Assembly (NCBI GenBank): GCA_948567375.1 | Contig: OX419760.1 | Span: 44,454,001 to 44,518,000 of the forward strand | From: Lunularia cruciata | Taxonomy: Eukaryota; Streptophyta; Marchantiopsida; Lunulariales; Lunulariaceae | Length of the DNA stretch: 64,000 nucleotides | Direction of reading: 5' to 3' | Shown here: piece by piece, positions 37,016-49,205 of the stretch | How the letters are laid out: the number at the start of each line of letters is the position of its first letter | Numbering within the stretch: the first letter of the stretch is position 1 | The notes under the pieces: generated by a model | What the model was told of the DNA's origin: nothing | What the model saw: the letters and a program-made list of their open reading frames with translations, nothing else | The model's database searches: none | Translations under genes and position numbers: made by a program

Positions 37016-38500
37016 TTGAAGTACATCTTCAACAAGCCTAATGTTGAAGGGAGACTAGCAAGGTGGATGATACTCTTGTCTGAGTATGACACCATTGAGG
37101 ATAGGACAAGAAAGAAATATGCAAATACTGATTTGTTATCGAGAGCCTATGATCATGATAAAGATGAGCCAATGGATGATTCCTTCCTGGATGAGGAGCT
37201 CATGACAAGCTCAGTCACTCAAGAGATTCTAATGGAGTACAAGGAGATTGTGGATTTTGTGACAAGAGGTAGCTATCCAAAAGGGATGCATGCTAGGGAG
37301 AGGAAGGCCCTTGCAGCAAGATCTAGATGTTACATAATGGTGGAGGATATTCTTTTTCACCAAGGAGCAGATGGTCTACTTCAAAGAGAAATGGGTAAGA
37401 AAGAGTCTATCCTACTTATAAAGGAGTTTCATGAAGGTTTAGTGTGTGGAGGACAATTTGCAAGAAAGTTGACTGCTTTCAAGATTCTAGATGCATGTTA
37501 CCATTGGAGAGGGATTTTCAAGGATTGTCTTGATTATTGCAAAACTTGTGATGTTTGTCAAGCTTTTGCTAGAAAATCTACTTCCACTCCACCACTTAGA
37601 TCAATTCCATTGCTAGGACCTTTTGAGAAGTGGAGAATTGATTTCGTAGGTCCTCTCAATAGAACCCCAAGGAACAATTGATATATTGTGGTAGTTACTG
37701 ATTATCTTACCAAGTGGGTTGAAGCTAGACCATTGAGGTACAAGAATGAAGATGAAGTTGGTAGATTTCTTTACGAAAGCATTATCACTAGGTTTGGATG
37801 CCCTTTGGAGTTAGTTTCTGATAGAGGAGTAGAGTTTATAGGAAGCATCACTAAAGCCATGTTACGATATTTCTCTATCACACATAGAGTGACTACATCC
37901 TATAAGCCAAATTCCAATGGCTTGGCAAAGAGAACCAATCAGACCTTGTGCATGATGTTGGCCAAAGATGCAAAAATGGAGGGGGCTAAACATCATTGGG
38001 ACAAGAGGATTCATGCAATTTTGTGGGAGTATAGGACAACCATGAAGACTTTGACCGGATATTCTCCATTTCAATTAGTATATATGGTATTGAGTCTACC
38101 TTATCCATTCACTTTGATCTTCCTAGCTTCCAAAGCATTAATAAGAGATTGAAGAAAGCACAAGGAGGTGATGTAGAGAAGTCAAGGAAGGATCAACTCA
38201 TGGAATTGGAAGAGGGAAGAGAAGTTGCTATGGTTAGAGTGGAGCAAGCCCAAAGGAAACAAAAGGAGAGCTACTTTGAGGTAGACCGCGCTCCCCACAT
38301 CCATAGTTGTCGCCCCATTGGGTAATGTTGTTTGATTTTATTTGATTCAAGAGAGTGCAAAAGAAGTTTTTGCCTAAGTACTTTGGACCTTTCATAGTGG
38401 AGAAGGTGTGGGGCAATTACACCTATGATCTCAAGGAGAAAGGAAGACACTTTGATAGGATTAACCATGATAAGTTGGAGATGTATCATAGAAGGTAGAG
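37016..38500 (+). pseudogene. Integrase of element B with catalytic Glu replaced by Lys
   Basis: Zinc domain with HEGLVCGGQFARK and CKTCDVCQ (HHCC type), first Asp in WRIDFVGP, a stop at 37679-37681, then the frame 37688-38152 with VVTDYLTKWVEARP, ELVSDRGVEF (second Asp) and NSNGLAKRTNQT. Lys lies exactly 36 residues after the second Asp, where DD35E integrases have Glu. Element C has the same Lys. After a frameshift near 38080 the GPY/F-like C-terminal region ends near the purine-rich stretch before the 3' LTR. No chromodomain. Confidence 0.87.
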
Positions 38501-38546
38501 AGACCTTCACTTTGAGGACAAAGTGAAAACTTAGTCCGGGAGTGAT

Positions 38547-39235
38547 ATAACACCTATTTGTGCATGTGTGTGGTATTGAGATATTAAGCTTGGTATTACA
38601 AGTACTTGAGAGATATTATTTACATAGAGATAAAGGATGGTTCTACATTAGTCATGATTAGCTAAAGTTAGTCATAGCTAAAATAGAGGGGACCTTACTT
38701 TAGAGGAAGTGGAAAAGATGAGCACCACTATTTTGGATTCTAGTGTGTTGACTTGGTATTATTCCTAGGTGTTTGGCTTTGAGGAAAGAGTTGAGAACTC
38801 TTGGGCCTGCAAGCCTTTTTGCTTTGGATTCTTCTTTAGTCCAAGGATAGCACATGTGAAGGAATCCTTGACTTAGTGGTTGGGTCAAGATAAGATCACA
38901 TGCTAGTGGAATATGCCCATATGAATAGATATTCCTTTCTACTTTTTGACTTGACTTGACTTTTAGTCTAGTAACTTGAGTTACTACAATAATTAATAAC
39001 TCTGGTACGTAACTATTTCACAAGTATATAAACAAGGGGTGAGGAGGTACTCATCATCCTTTCATTTGCAACTATCTTGCTCTCATTGAGTTCTCTAGTG
39101 AGCAATATCTTGAGTCTTGGAGTGTAAGCCTTGGAGGAGTATGATGGAGTTGGGGTTCCTTGCCTTCTTAGTCCATGGTGCACTACCATAATAGCCATCA
39201 AAGGTTCATCTTGAGTGAGAGACAAGCCGGCTCAC
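38547..39235 (+). repeat. 3' LTR of element B
   Basis: It starts TATAACACC (TG changed to TA) and ends CCGGCTCAC. TATATAAA is at 39025-39032. It pairs with the 5' LTR at 31689-32378. Confidence 0.9.
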
Positions 39236-39530
39236 TGGACTTTTATGGTGGTCTAATAGTGATAGTTTTTGCTTGTTGGGATAGGGAACTTATTGTATGA
39301 TAAAATGTTGGTTCCTCTTGAAGTGATTTGTCAATTGGACTGCTTGCATGAGGGAGTGAAAAAGAATTTAGCAATAACTCTTCCTCAAATCAAACATCTT
39401 TTGAGCCAAAGGTTAGGCCATCAAATATTGTTTGCAACCTATAGCCTTTGCTCCCAAAGTCATAACCAAGCATAATGTAGTCAATACACCAATCATTAAA
39501 TTTTATGTGGAGTTCAATAAGGACCTGTGC
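39236..39530 (-). pseudogene. Copia E integrase end, displaced by element B
   Basis: On the minus strand this piece reads GYDFGSKGYRLQ (the copia integrase tail 'VFLGY...KGYR' block), then FEEELL, and SLSQQAKTITI up to the element B border. It then continues logically into the Ser/Pro/Gln-rich linker at 31661. Element B therefore sits inside this copia copy. Confidence 0.65.
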
Positions 39531-40053
39531 ATATGCATTTTGTGACAACCCAATGTCAATGTACTAATAGTGTAAATGGTAAAAATAGGTTTTTCTCTCA
39601 AGGATATTGGCTAGAAATGACTAAAAGTGAATGTATAATGGAAGAATGTCACAATTCATTTATTGCTACCTATTTAACCTCTTGGACAAGAACAACTCCA
39701 AGAAGAGTGTAGTGTCACCCACTAAGGTGCAGTACAAAAAAAGAGAAATTAATAATCACTCTCACAAAATATAAAGTCTAAGTAAGCTCTTGGTAGTGAT
39801 GGTTCACTTCACACCAAAGTCCTCTTCCCCTAAAGAGCCTTTTTCTCCATGAAAGTCATTTCAATAACAAAGATCCTACCACTTTGATGGCATAGCTTGA
39901 CTATCTACTACCCTTCTTAGAAGACTCAATCTAATAAAATTATGAAATTTACTATCTACTTGACTTTCCTAATCATTGGTGTTTCCAATGCTTTAGTGTT
40001 CCCAAAAATTCTCCTTGCATTGTCATGCTATTTTAGAATGTCAAGAATATCTT
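39531..40053. other. No recognisable feature
   Basis: Between the copia E remnant and an A-type LTR. No frame or repeat that I can assign. Confidence 0.4.
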
Positions 40054-41430
40054 ATGTAAAAGACCAAGGATGGAAGATCAGAGTGGAAGATCACATTGGA
40101 ACACTCAAGTGAAAGAAACTCCAAATGCCTAACTTGAGCTCGGTTTGGGTATTTATAGGTACCTAGGTACAAGACTCCCAAGGAGCGTCCAAAGAAGGTT
40201 CCTCCTAAGATCCACCCTACTTGGAATGCAAGCTAAGTTAGCCATTTACTTGGCATACAAGCTAAACTAGTCATCAACTTGACATACATCTTATTCTACC
40301 CTTAGAAAGTTCCTAGAAGCTTCTCACCAAGAAGCTTCCAAGCTTTCTAGATATTCTATCCACAAGCTGACTAGAAGTTTCTAGCACATTCTTAGGGTAG
40401 TTCTAATTAGTTTTTCTATATTTAGCTAAAACTACTAACTCAGTTAGTTTTTATTAACTGATCTGCTAACTCCATATCATTACATATTCTCTTGTTGCTA
40501 TTGGTGACATCCTTGTCACAATGGAATATTCAAATTGCTAAAGGGTTTTTTATGCATTATAGACATGAGAAAGAGGCTCATGTTTGGCATCATGAAAGGG
40601 ACACCCTTTCCAAAGGACTTTATATTTAATATGTTATTGGCAGCCATGTTGGATGTCACGACTTGCAAATATACAATCAACTTCATATTCTTCATGATCA
40701 TTTATAGGGATGGAAAGAGGAGGAGTTGGATGTGAGTAGAAAAGGAAGATGGGTTAGAATCAAAAGGTTTTAACTTTGAAGCATGGAAGATAGGATAGAT
40801 CTATATATGACTAGGGAGACCAAGTTGGTAGACAATGGGAGAAATGATCTGAGTAATCTCAACTAGACCTATCCAATTGGGGGCAAGTTTATGGACTTGG
40901 GTTTTGAGTAGGAGGAAGGATAGTGGATGAAAGCATGACCTTATCACCTAGTTGAAAGGTGACATGGTGATGATGTTTATCAACATATTGTTTTTGTTGA
41001 TTTTCAACAACAAGAAGATGAGACTTTTCTTGGTCAAGGGATTTAGATAACATGGAGAAGAAGGTAAAAGTATGCGGGACTTGAGATTGTAGAGAAGCAA
41101 GATGAGAATCTGGAACAAGTGGATCTTGCCTACAATCAAGGAAGAAGGGAGAAAAGTTGGTACTTACTTGCTTGGAATTATTGTAGGAAAACTTTGTAAC
41201 TACAATATTAGTATCCCAATTAGTGTGGTGAACATTGAGAAAGGCACATAGCATCTCCTCCAACATATGATTTGCTCATTCTTTTTGTCTATTAGTTTGA
41301 GGATGATAAGTTGTAGACAATGCAAGCTTGGTACCAAGGAGTTTAAAAAGTGCCTGCTAAAATTTACCAATAAAGTGAGGATCTTGACCAAAGACAAGAA
41401 AGAAAGCAAATTCTCTTCTGAGGATATCTC
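40054..41430 (-). mobile_element. 3' end of a second A-type chromovirus, minus strand
   Basis: The LTR at 40054-40486 (minus strand TGTAATGATATGG...CTTTTACA) parallels the LTRs of element A. Upstream on the minus strand lie a decayed chromodomain (40735-40516; KYKVLWKGCPFHDA in one frame) and the integrase core end (41409-40889: HMLEEMLCAFLN, DPLVPDSHLASL, FQLGDKVMLSS), preceded by ALSTTYHPQTNRQKE, which keeps the catalytic Glu. The element is cut off at about 41430 where family D sequence begins. Confidence 0.85.
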
Positions 41431-41639
41431 AATATGATATTATAACTGACTTGGGGTCCTCTAAGGTGAATGTTAACCTTTAAATAACTATGGGAGGACA
41501 ATAATTTATACAAGAAGTAATCGGCCATCACATTCTACTGCATTTTGAGACATAACCAAATGGACCTACTGGCAATCTACATGATAGAGCTAGAAGACCT
41601 AAGATCCCCAAAAGTACAAATAGAGATAAATTGCTGCAC

Positions 41640-44600
41640 AATTCCTTCTATCTATTGATTATGGATTGGGAGTTAATGTCATGATGGGAGAGATTGTAGT
41701 TCAGTTGGGATATACAACATTCAAACCTACTCCGTGCATTCTCAAGTTTGCAGATCAAACACATAGATGACCACTAGGAATGTTGACAAAGACACCCATA
41801 GTTATTGGTGGCAAAACCTTTGAGATGGACTACATTATTCTATGCTCTGTGACCAAGAAAAGTTACCCGGTGTTGATAGGATGACCTTGGCTCTATTGTG
41901 CTAAATTTCCAATGGATTGATACCAACACCATTTGAGTTAGGGACAACAAGGCCCAAACCTATTATGGTGTGTTGGAAGAAGGTTCCTCATTTGGGAGAA
42001 ACTCTATCCTTGGAAGGAGATTACACTAATAGTTCTATGGATAACTCCGAAGACTCCTCAAATAATGATGTGGTGAACTATCTAGAGTACTATGAGATTG
42101 ACAACGGACAAGAGGGGAGTAATCAACCTGATGGTCTCAACAAAACCTTGGTACTCTTTGGATTAAGCCTAGTGATTCATGTTCATGTCAGGTATTGTCA
42201 AGCCATATGATTGTCAAGATATGATTGTGTGAGAAGGATGATCATCAAAGATTTCTAACATGGTGAGCCCTCAATAATGCTAGTCACTTATTGTACTATT
42301 CAAGGAATACCAAGATGTCTTCACTTGGAATATCAAAGAGATGCCCAATATTCCTTGTCATTTTAGTGAACACAATATCAATTTGGAAGAGAAAGTAGTG
42401 CTTGTTAGACAATTTCAATACCACTTTAATCCAAAGTATTTGCTATTGGTAAAGAAAAATATTGATAAATACCTATGATCTGGTATCATTTTTCAGGTGC
42501 TCAATAGCAAGTGGGTATCCCTGATCATGGTGGTTCCCAAGAAAAATAATAGTAAGATTTGAGGGTGCCAAAACTTCAAGAAGTTGAACACCACAACAAA
42601 AAAAAGGATCATCATCCCTACCCTTAACCAATAGGGTCCTAGACCAAGTGGCAAGACACAAGTGCTACAATTTTCAAGATGGTTTTTTGGGGTACATCCA
42701 ATTTTCCATTTGAGATGAAGATAGAAACAAAACCATCTTGATCACCAATTGGGGAATGTATGCTTACTATCAAATACCATTTGGATTGTGCATAACCCTA
42801 CAATCTTGTAGCAAATGATGACTACAATTTTCAAAGATTTCTTACAAAAATATATAGAGATCTTCATCAACAACTACTATGTATTTGCTCAAAGAATAGA
42901 TCAACTCTCATTTTGACAATAGACCTTTGAAAGATGTCAATCCACCCGATTGTTCTTACACCTGGAAAAGTGCTTTTTGTGATGACTAGAGGGGTTCTCT
43001 TGGGCCATCATGTATCATCCTAGAGTGTAGAATTGGATGCAAAAAAAAATGCAAGTAATTCAGGCACTAGAATTTCCCATGACTTTGAGAAAACTACAAG
43101 CCTTTTTGGGGCACATGGGATACTATAGAAATTTCATCATTAGTTATGCGGTTTTAGTAGCCCCTCTTACCAAATTACTCAAGAAATCAATGGAGTATAC
43201 TTGGGCAATGGAACAGAAAAATGCCTTTGAAATAATGAAACTAAAGCTAATGGATGCTCTAGTCATGAAGGCACTCAATTGGGATAACACTTCCCATGTG
43301 TATGTAGAAACTTCTTCTATAGTGGTGGGAGTGGTTCTCAGCTAGAAAGATGAGCACAAAAAAGATGATGTGATGTACTATGCTAATTGCCAACTATATT
43401 AGGCTGAATGCAACTAAACCACCATAAAAAGAGAAGCATTAGGAATCGTAAGAAGTTTTGACAATATCTGTTGGGCTATGAATTTGTTTCTCATGTTGGC
43501 CATTGGTGAAAAATGGCCAACCCATCAGGAATAATTGCTTGGTGGGTACTTCTATTATAGGAATTGATGTACAAAGTGCAAGTCCGGAAAGGATCCCAAC
43601 ATGAGAATGCAGATTTCTTCTCTCGAGTCAAAACTGGGGAGCAATTGGTAGATCTCAATGATTTTCTTGACAAAAAGATATTTTATATATCAGCCACTTG
43701 GAGTACCCAATATGTGATAGAGTACCACTATCTTCATATGCTGCAATGCCTTGATGGTTTGGATCCAGAGCAATAGGGGGTCTTTTTTCATAAGATGGGA
43801 CCCTATCAGATTAAGGGGAATATTCTATTCAAATTGGGAATGGTTGAGGAGCTTAGGCAGTGTCTCGAAGCACATGAGGTGGAAGAAGTGATACAGCCAT
43901 TGCATATGGAAGCTCCGGGAGGTCACTTTGCCTTGAAGAATATAGTGAAAAAGATCCTAATGATGGGATACTAGTGGCCTACCATGTATAAGGATGTCCA
44001 TTCTTCCATCAAGAGATGTGATGCATGTCAAAGAACAGGTAGACCAACACCCTCCATTCAATGGTCCCTTCAACCCATTTTGCCAATGGCACCCTTTGAA
44101 AAATGGGAGATTGATTTTTTAGGACCAATCTAGCCTACCATGAGGACTGCTCATAGGAGGCATGTCCTAGTTTGTAACAAATATGCAACAAAAATGATGG
44201 AAGCCAAGGCTACCAAGAGGGACAACTTGGAAATATTCATAGAAAATTTTCTTTCACAATGTCGTCTCTTGGTATGGCTATCCCTTGGAGTTGGTTAAAA
44301 ATTGTGGGGTTCACTTTTCAACAACTTGATCAAATCTCTAACAACATATTTTCAAATCAAGCATATGAATACTACCCCTACAATCCCAAAGCTAGCAGAT
44401 TGACCAACAAGCCAAATGGACTGCTATGCAAAATCTTGAACAAGGTCATGATGAAATATGCTTTTGATTGGGATGTCAAACTACCATTAGCACTATGGAC
44501 CCATAGAACCACCATAAAGATCACTACAAAGAAGACTCCCTACTTTCTTAGAAATGGGTTACATCCAATCCTATCGGTGGAGTGTGAAGTCCCTACCTAC

Positions 44601-44958
44601 CAAATCCTCTCTAAAGACCGGATATTGTGCAAAGACAATCAAGAGATCCAACTAAAAGAGCTAATGTTCTTGGATGAGAAATAAGACGGCTCTTACAAAG
44701 CCATATGATGCAATCAACCAGAGATGGAAGGAGTACCATGACAAACATATATGCCCAATATAGGTAACTATGGATGACCTGGTCCTATTACATGATAGTT
44801 GGCATAAATCTTTTCCAAGGAAATTGCATCTTTGTTGGATTGGCCACTACCAAGTACAAACCATTTTTGATAATGGATCCTTACAATTGACTGATCTAAA
44901 AGGCAACTTTTTTGCCACTTGTGTGAATGACTGGCAGGTTTGTAGGTATTATGATTAA
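41640..44958 (+). pseudogene. Pol of element D (protease, RT, RNase H, integrase)
   Basis: Protease remnants LGVNVMM and VIGGKTFEMDYII, then VTKKSYPVLIG-PWL (41700-41900). RT: YQDVFTWNIKEMPNIP, IMVVPKKNN, and IFINNYYVF where the catalytic FxDD should be (Asn-Asn). RNase H: LRKLQAFLGHMGYYRNF (43082-43132). Integrase: HMEAPGGHFALKNI, RCDACQRTGRP, PFEKWEIDFLGPI, then 44259-44684 with NKPNGLLCKILNKVMM, the catalytic Glu not evident. The C-terminal part at 44770-44958 has PRKLHLCWIGHYQVQTIF. No chromodomain seen. Confidence 0.8.
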
Positions 44959-44960
44959 CC

Positions 44961-47457
44961 TTGAATGAGGATCTTGGTCCCTATTTGCAAGGATGCCCAC
45001 ATCTAAGGAGGGAGGAGCATGTGGCAACCCACTTTATGCCTCTTAGCACAGATTCTTGCATTTTTTAATTTTTTTTGTGAAATTGGGTGACTACCTAGGT
45101 TAGATTCATGTTAAAAACTAGGATTTAGGACTTATAGCCCAATCCACCACAAGATATTCTCAAATATGCAGTCAAAGATATCATCGGAATTAAGCCATCC
45201 CATAGATGATGAATATGGTCATGACCACAATGACAGTGATAGTCACAACCACAATAACGGTTGTGAGACCACAAAAACAAAATCATGGGTACAAGATGCC
45301 ATGTCAGCATTTGGCTATCATTCTTCAGCGGTTTGACTTCCCTCAAGCAATTGTTCCCATGTTGGAGAAAGAACCAGTTTTGTTCACCATCAGTTCGTGT
45401 GCCGCTTCCCACATGTGGGGATAACAAAATTTCACCATGATGACTGATGAAATTCTCCATGGGCCAACTGAAGGATATAAGCATTCTACCTTGGGGAGAA
45501 GGTAAGTTTTCAATCAATTGAATTTGTATCACTTCAAATTCAAAAGGCTATTCATGATGGTGCATTTGGGGACCTTGCAATATAGAGTCTTGAGTCATGA
45601 AGTATAACACAAGAGGTTGTGTGAGAGGGTGATCATGATTCATGAGAGTGGAAGATAATATAGAGAGCCTTAATTTTGAAACATTGGGCAATGCAATGTC
45701 ACCCAATCAGAAGAAAATGATAAACGTAATTGCCCTACAAATTCCAAGAGTGGAGAAATGGACACACTTCTACCATGTGAAGTACCTCAACACCAAGCAT
45801 CCATGGTTCTTGCATTGGATTTGGGATTTTACTTATCTCCCAATGGTGTTGGAGACAAAGAAGGAGAAGAACTCAAAGTTTACCGACTTGCACAATAACA
45901 TGTTTGCTTGGACAGAGGAGCATTGGCAAAAGGTGCTTAGACGGACTTTATGCCTTAAGCAATGTACCTCAACTAGGAATGGCCCCAACTAATAGAGGAG
46001 ATGACAGATAATTTAAGGCCTTGTTAAAATATGCTAAGACAACAAATGGCTGGAAGGTAAATTGGTATAATGATCCTACCCGTCACACAGTGGTCACCTT
46101 GCTTATGAAGATCTTTGAATGAATGAGGAAAACTTCTATTAAAAATGAGAAGGTCATCATGTTCTAATTGTTGCATGTGAGAAAACCCATGGATTGGGCA
46201 AAGATGTTTTATCATCATGCTCATGAGATGATGGAGCAATTTTTAACACATGGAGGAAACAACTTCCTCTCTCCATTTGTCTTACACTTTTACATTGGGA
46301 TGCGGTTGCTAAAGAAGAAAAAATCGACACTCTTCCTAGCACACTTCTACCCGGCAAGCTACCATCAAGCCCAACCCAACCATGCAATGGAGACCAAGAA
46401 GTACAAGGATGTCTTCTTGCAAAACCAAAAGATAGGAAAATGCACTCCAATTGACAAGGTTGTGAGACCAAGCATGAGCAAAAGAAAGGTGACTACAATA
46501 CTAGCCTAGTCAAGGAGTCTAATCCTCAAGTTGTGAGCTTTCATGAAAAAGAGAATTCCCAATTTGTGGGTGAGTTGACATTGGGAAGTGAAGATGGGAT
46601 TGATTGCCACTCACAAGGACCTCTCCATGTCAAAGAACCTCAAGTGAGTGGAGAGAAGGACTCGTCACTGATGAGAGAGGTGAAACCTCTAGAAAAAGAT
46701 ACTTCCTTCTCCCAAATTGAAGAGTCCTTTGAAGGAGAGGAAGGCGAGCGAGAGTAGGGTGTGGAAGTACAATCCATCCCCTAACCATGGGGGTTTTGGA
46801 AGTAGTAGACCAGCTCACCACCAAGAGAGAAGAAGAGATTATGCTGGATGAGGAGGATGGTATTTTGATATCCCATTTACAACTTAAGAGTACCACCCTT
46901 TCAACAACAAGAATGGAGATAGTACATAATTCACCTACAATACCTTTCAAAGGGTGACTGGTGATGACTCCACCCCACATACTTGTATGGGAGGATGTTT
47001 GGACCATACCCTGAGAATCACAAGAGAGGAGGTTCTTGAGTGCAAAGAAGTGAATGGTTTAAGGAGATAACTCTCCTTAGACCTAGACAAAGTAATTGTG
47101 GCTTCAATGGCTACTACTAAAACCGTAGTAGCATTTGAAGTATTGGGTGGTAGAAGGTTTGTGAATGAGAAGGGAATTTCAAGTTCCCCATTGAGACCCC
47201 ATGAAAATTGTACACTAGTGGCTATGACACCTATTTGATATCACCCACAAGACCAAGAAGTGGCCCGGCACCGTAACATGGAGGAATGAGAGCCAATCCG
47301 ACCATCATCCTACAAGAAGCCATGGCTAGAGTACCTTATGAATTACCCATCCTTTTCAACTTGGATTGTTCACATGTTCAGGCCGGTACTAAAAGCCATG
47401 GAGGACCTATTGCCTACATATCATGACATCAACCAAACCATGATGGATTACAAGCGG
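44961..47457 (+). pseudogene. Unidentified post-integrase coding region of element D
   Basis: About 2.5 kb between integrase and the 3' LTR, the place of env-like or extra ORFs in some plant gypsy elements. Coding-like pieces in three frames include 45642-45992 (FAWTEEHWQKVLRRTL), 46168-46509 (PMDWAKMFYHHAHEMMEQFL) and the acidic 46533-46757 (ends EGEEGERE). I recognise no family, signal peptide or clear membrane segment. It could be an extra ORF of the element or captured sequence. Confidence 0.45.
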
Positions 47458-48825
47458 TGTTGCGGGGATCATTTGGTCTCGAGAGTGCACCGGGCACTTG
47501 GCTGCTTGTGCTTGAAGTCCTCTATTGTTGATGCCTCAAAGCTTCTCGTAATCTGACATTGCCTCTACCCTTGTGTTGTTGGCAATCTCCTTCTTGCTAG
47601 AGCAAGTTTTTTACAATTGCTCCCCATGGTAGGCTCTTCTTGAGGGTTTTGTGCTGAATTCCGTGGGTTAACATTGACATTCACGGGACTGTTTGTGTTC
47701 TGTTAAGTTTGGGTTTGTGGTTCTGGATCTAGTAGGGTTCATAGAACTGGGTCTAGTGGTGTTTGTAGAATAGCCCACAAGTGATCCAACCAGACTCAAA
47801 CCCAGGCATCCAGATCACTGAATTGTGTCATTCACATAGACTGGACTGAAAGCTCCTAAAATAGAGTCCTTCCCTTGACATTATTCACAGATCAGAATAC
47901 ACACATTTGTTCATGAGGAACATCATATTCATTAGAAGACAAAGCCTTGCAATTTATAACCTCTTTGGGGAAAATCAAACAGCTTTGGACTATACAATGA
48001 CCACACCTAAACTCTCCAACTGTCCAAGCAACTCTTTTGAAGCACTTCTTCTCTACTCTGTCTTGTCACAGTCAAGAAAAACTCACTCTCAAAATTTTCC
48101 ATCTCTCTTATGTCCCTGTTGTGCAGTTCAGACTTAACTCTATTCAGCCAGATCAAAACTATGTTTAGTCCAGATCTTAACCAACTTGGCCAGATCAAAC
48201 TCTACTCAGTCCAAATCTAAACCAACTCAGCCAAATCAAACTCTGTTCAGTCCAAATCAAGCCAACTTCAAAATTTATTCTCTTCCCCTGCTTCTAACAA
48301 ATCAAGCCACTTCAAAATTTTCTGCCTCTCTTATGTTCCTATCCAGCCTTGTGCCTTTGAAACTTCTTCCCTCTTCCTCTACAGACCAAGCTCTTTCTCC
48401 CAAAATTTTCTGCCATCCCTGTCACAAAGTGCTTAACCCCTTTTCTTCAAATCCTTATTTCTTTGCACAGTCAGTCCCTTCAAATATCTCTTCCTTCTCT
48501 CTGTCCTTTCAGTCCAGACCTTCCCCTTGAGGGTTCCCTTATCCAGACCTCACTCACTCATTTGATGCTTCATTTTCAGCTTAGTCTTAACAAACCCCTT
48601 CACTCTTTAGAAAATTCTATGTCAAGCAGGCTTCTTCTCTCAAGATTCTTCCTTGCAGCCACAAGCTATTCCTTCAAGAGAATTCCCAGCCCTCTTGTCC
48701 AGCTTTCATTCAAAAATCTTCTCCTGCAGTCCAATCCCTCCAGCCCTCACATTTTGATTTCTCTCGTTTCTCTCTGTCCTGCACATCCCTTCACATTCAA
48801 AATTCTCTCCCTTCTCCAATCTACT
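47458..48825 (+). repeat. Truncated D-type LTR
   Basis: It starts TGTTGCGGGGATC and parallels the first part of the LTR at 23807. It is pyrimidine-rich from 48030 on. It ends abruptly at the copia F RNase H, so about 2 kb of its 3' end is missing, including the minisatellite. Confidence 0.75.
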
Positions 48826-49205
48826 GTTGCTCTTTCTACTACAGAGGCCGAATACATGGCAACAACGAAGGCTGCCAAAGAGGCAATATGGCTACAAAGA
48901 TTAGCCAAGGATATATGACTCCTAACATGAAGGCCACACTTTTTTGTGATAGCCAAAGTGCTATTCACTTGGCAAAAAATCAAGTTTATCATTCAAGGAC
49001 AAAGTATATTGACGCGAGACATCATTCATCAGGGAAGCTGTGCTAAATGGTGAGATCACTTTGCAAAAGATTTGCACAGAGGTAAATGCAACTGATATGT
49101 TGACTAAACTTGTTCTGTTGAGAAGTTCAAGTTATGCATGAACTTGCTCAACCTTCAGTGTTGCTCTTTGGGATGATATGGTGGATACAAGCAAAAGGTG
49201 GAGAT
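48826..49205 (+). pseudogene. RNase H end of copia element F
   Basis: STVALSTTEAEYMATTKAAK (48826-48885) followed by EAIWLQRLAKDI is the conserved copia RNase H end, then a stop. Shifted frames continue with LFCDSQSAIHLAKNQVYH, ARHHSS and ATDMLTKL, the normal C-terminus. The purine tract aaaaggtggagatt (about 49193-49205) precedes the LTR, typical of copia 3' ends. Confidence 0.85.

Larger units (their letters stand above)
31689..39235 (+). mobile_element. Ty3/gypsy element B, full length, plus strand
   Basis: 7.5 kb with 690-bp LTRs (31689-32378 and 38547-39235) in the same orientation as gag-pol and agreeing at roughly 95% by eye. Order: LTR, PBS, 1.3 kb leader with an extra zinc-knuckle frame, gag, protease, RT, RNase H, integrase, GPY/F-like tail, LTR. 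It splits copia element E. No clear target-site duplication is seen (ggtat left, tggac right). The RT keeps FIDDF, but several stops and the integrase Glu-to-Lys change argue it is not autonomous. Confidence 0.92.
41450..48825 (+). mobile_element. Ty3/gypsy element D, 5' truncated and decayed
   Basis: Protease to integrase lie at about 41640-44960, followed by about 2.5 kb of further coding-like sequence and the first 1.37 kb of a D-type LTR (47458-48825). The 5' LTR and gag are missing. The LTR matches the solo LTR at 23807-27331 and is broken off where copia F begins. Stops occur throughout pol. Confidence 0.78.
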
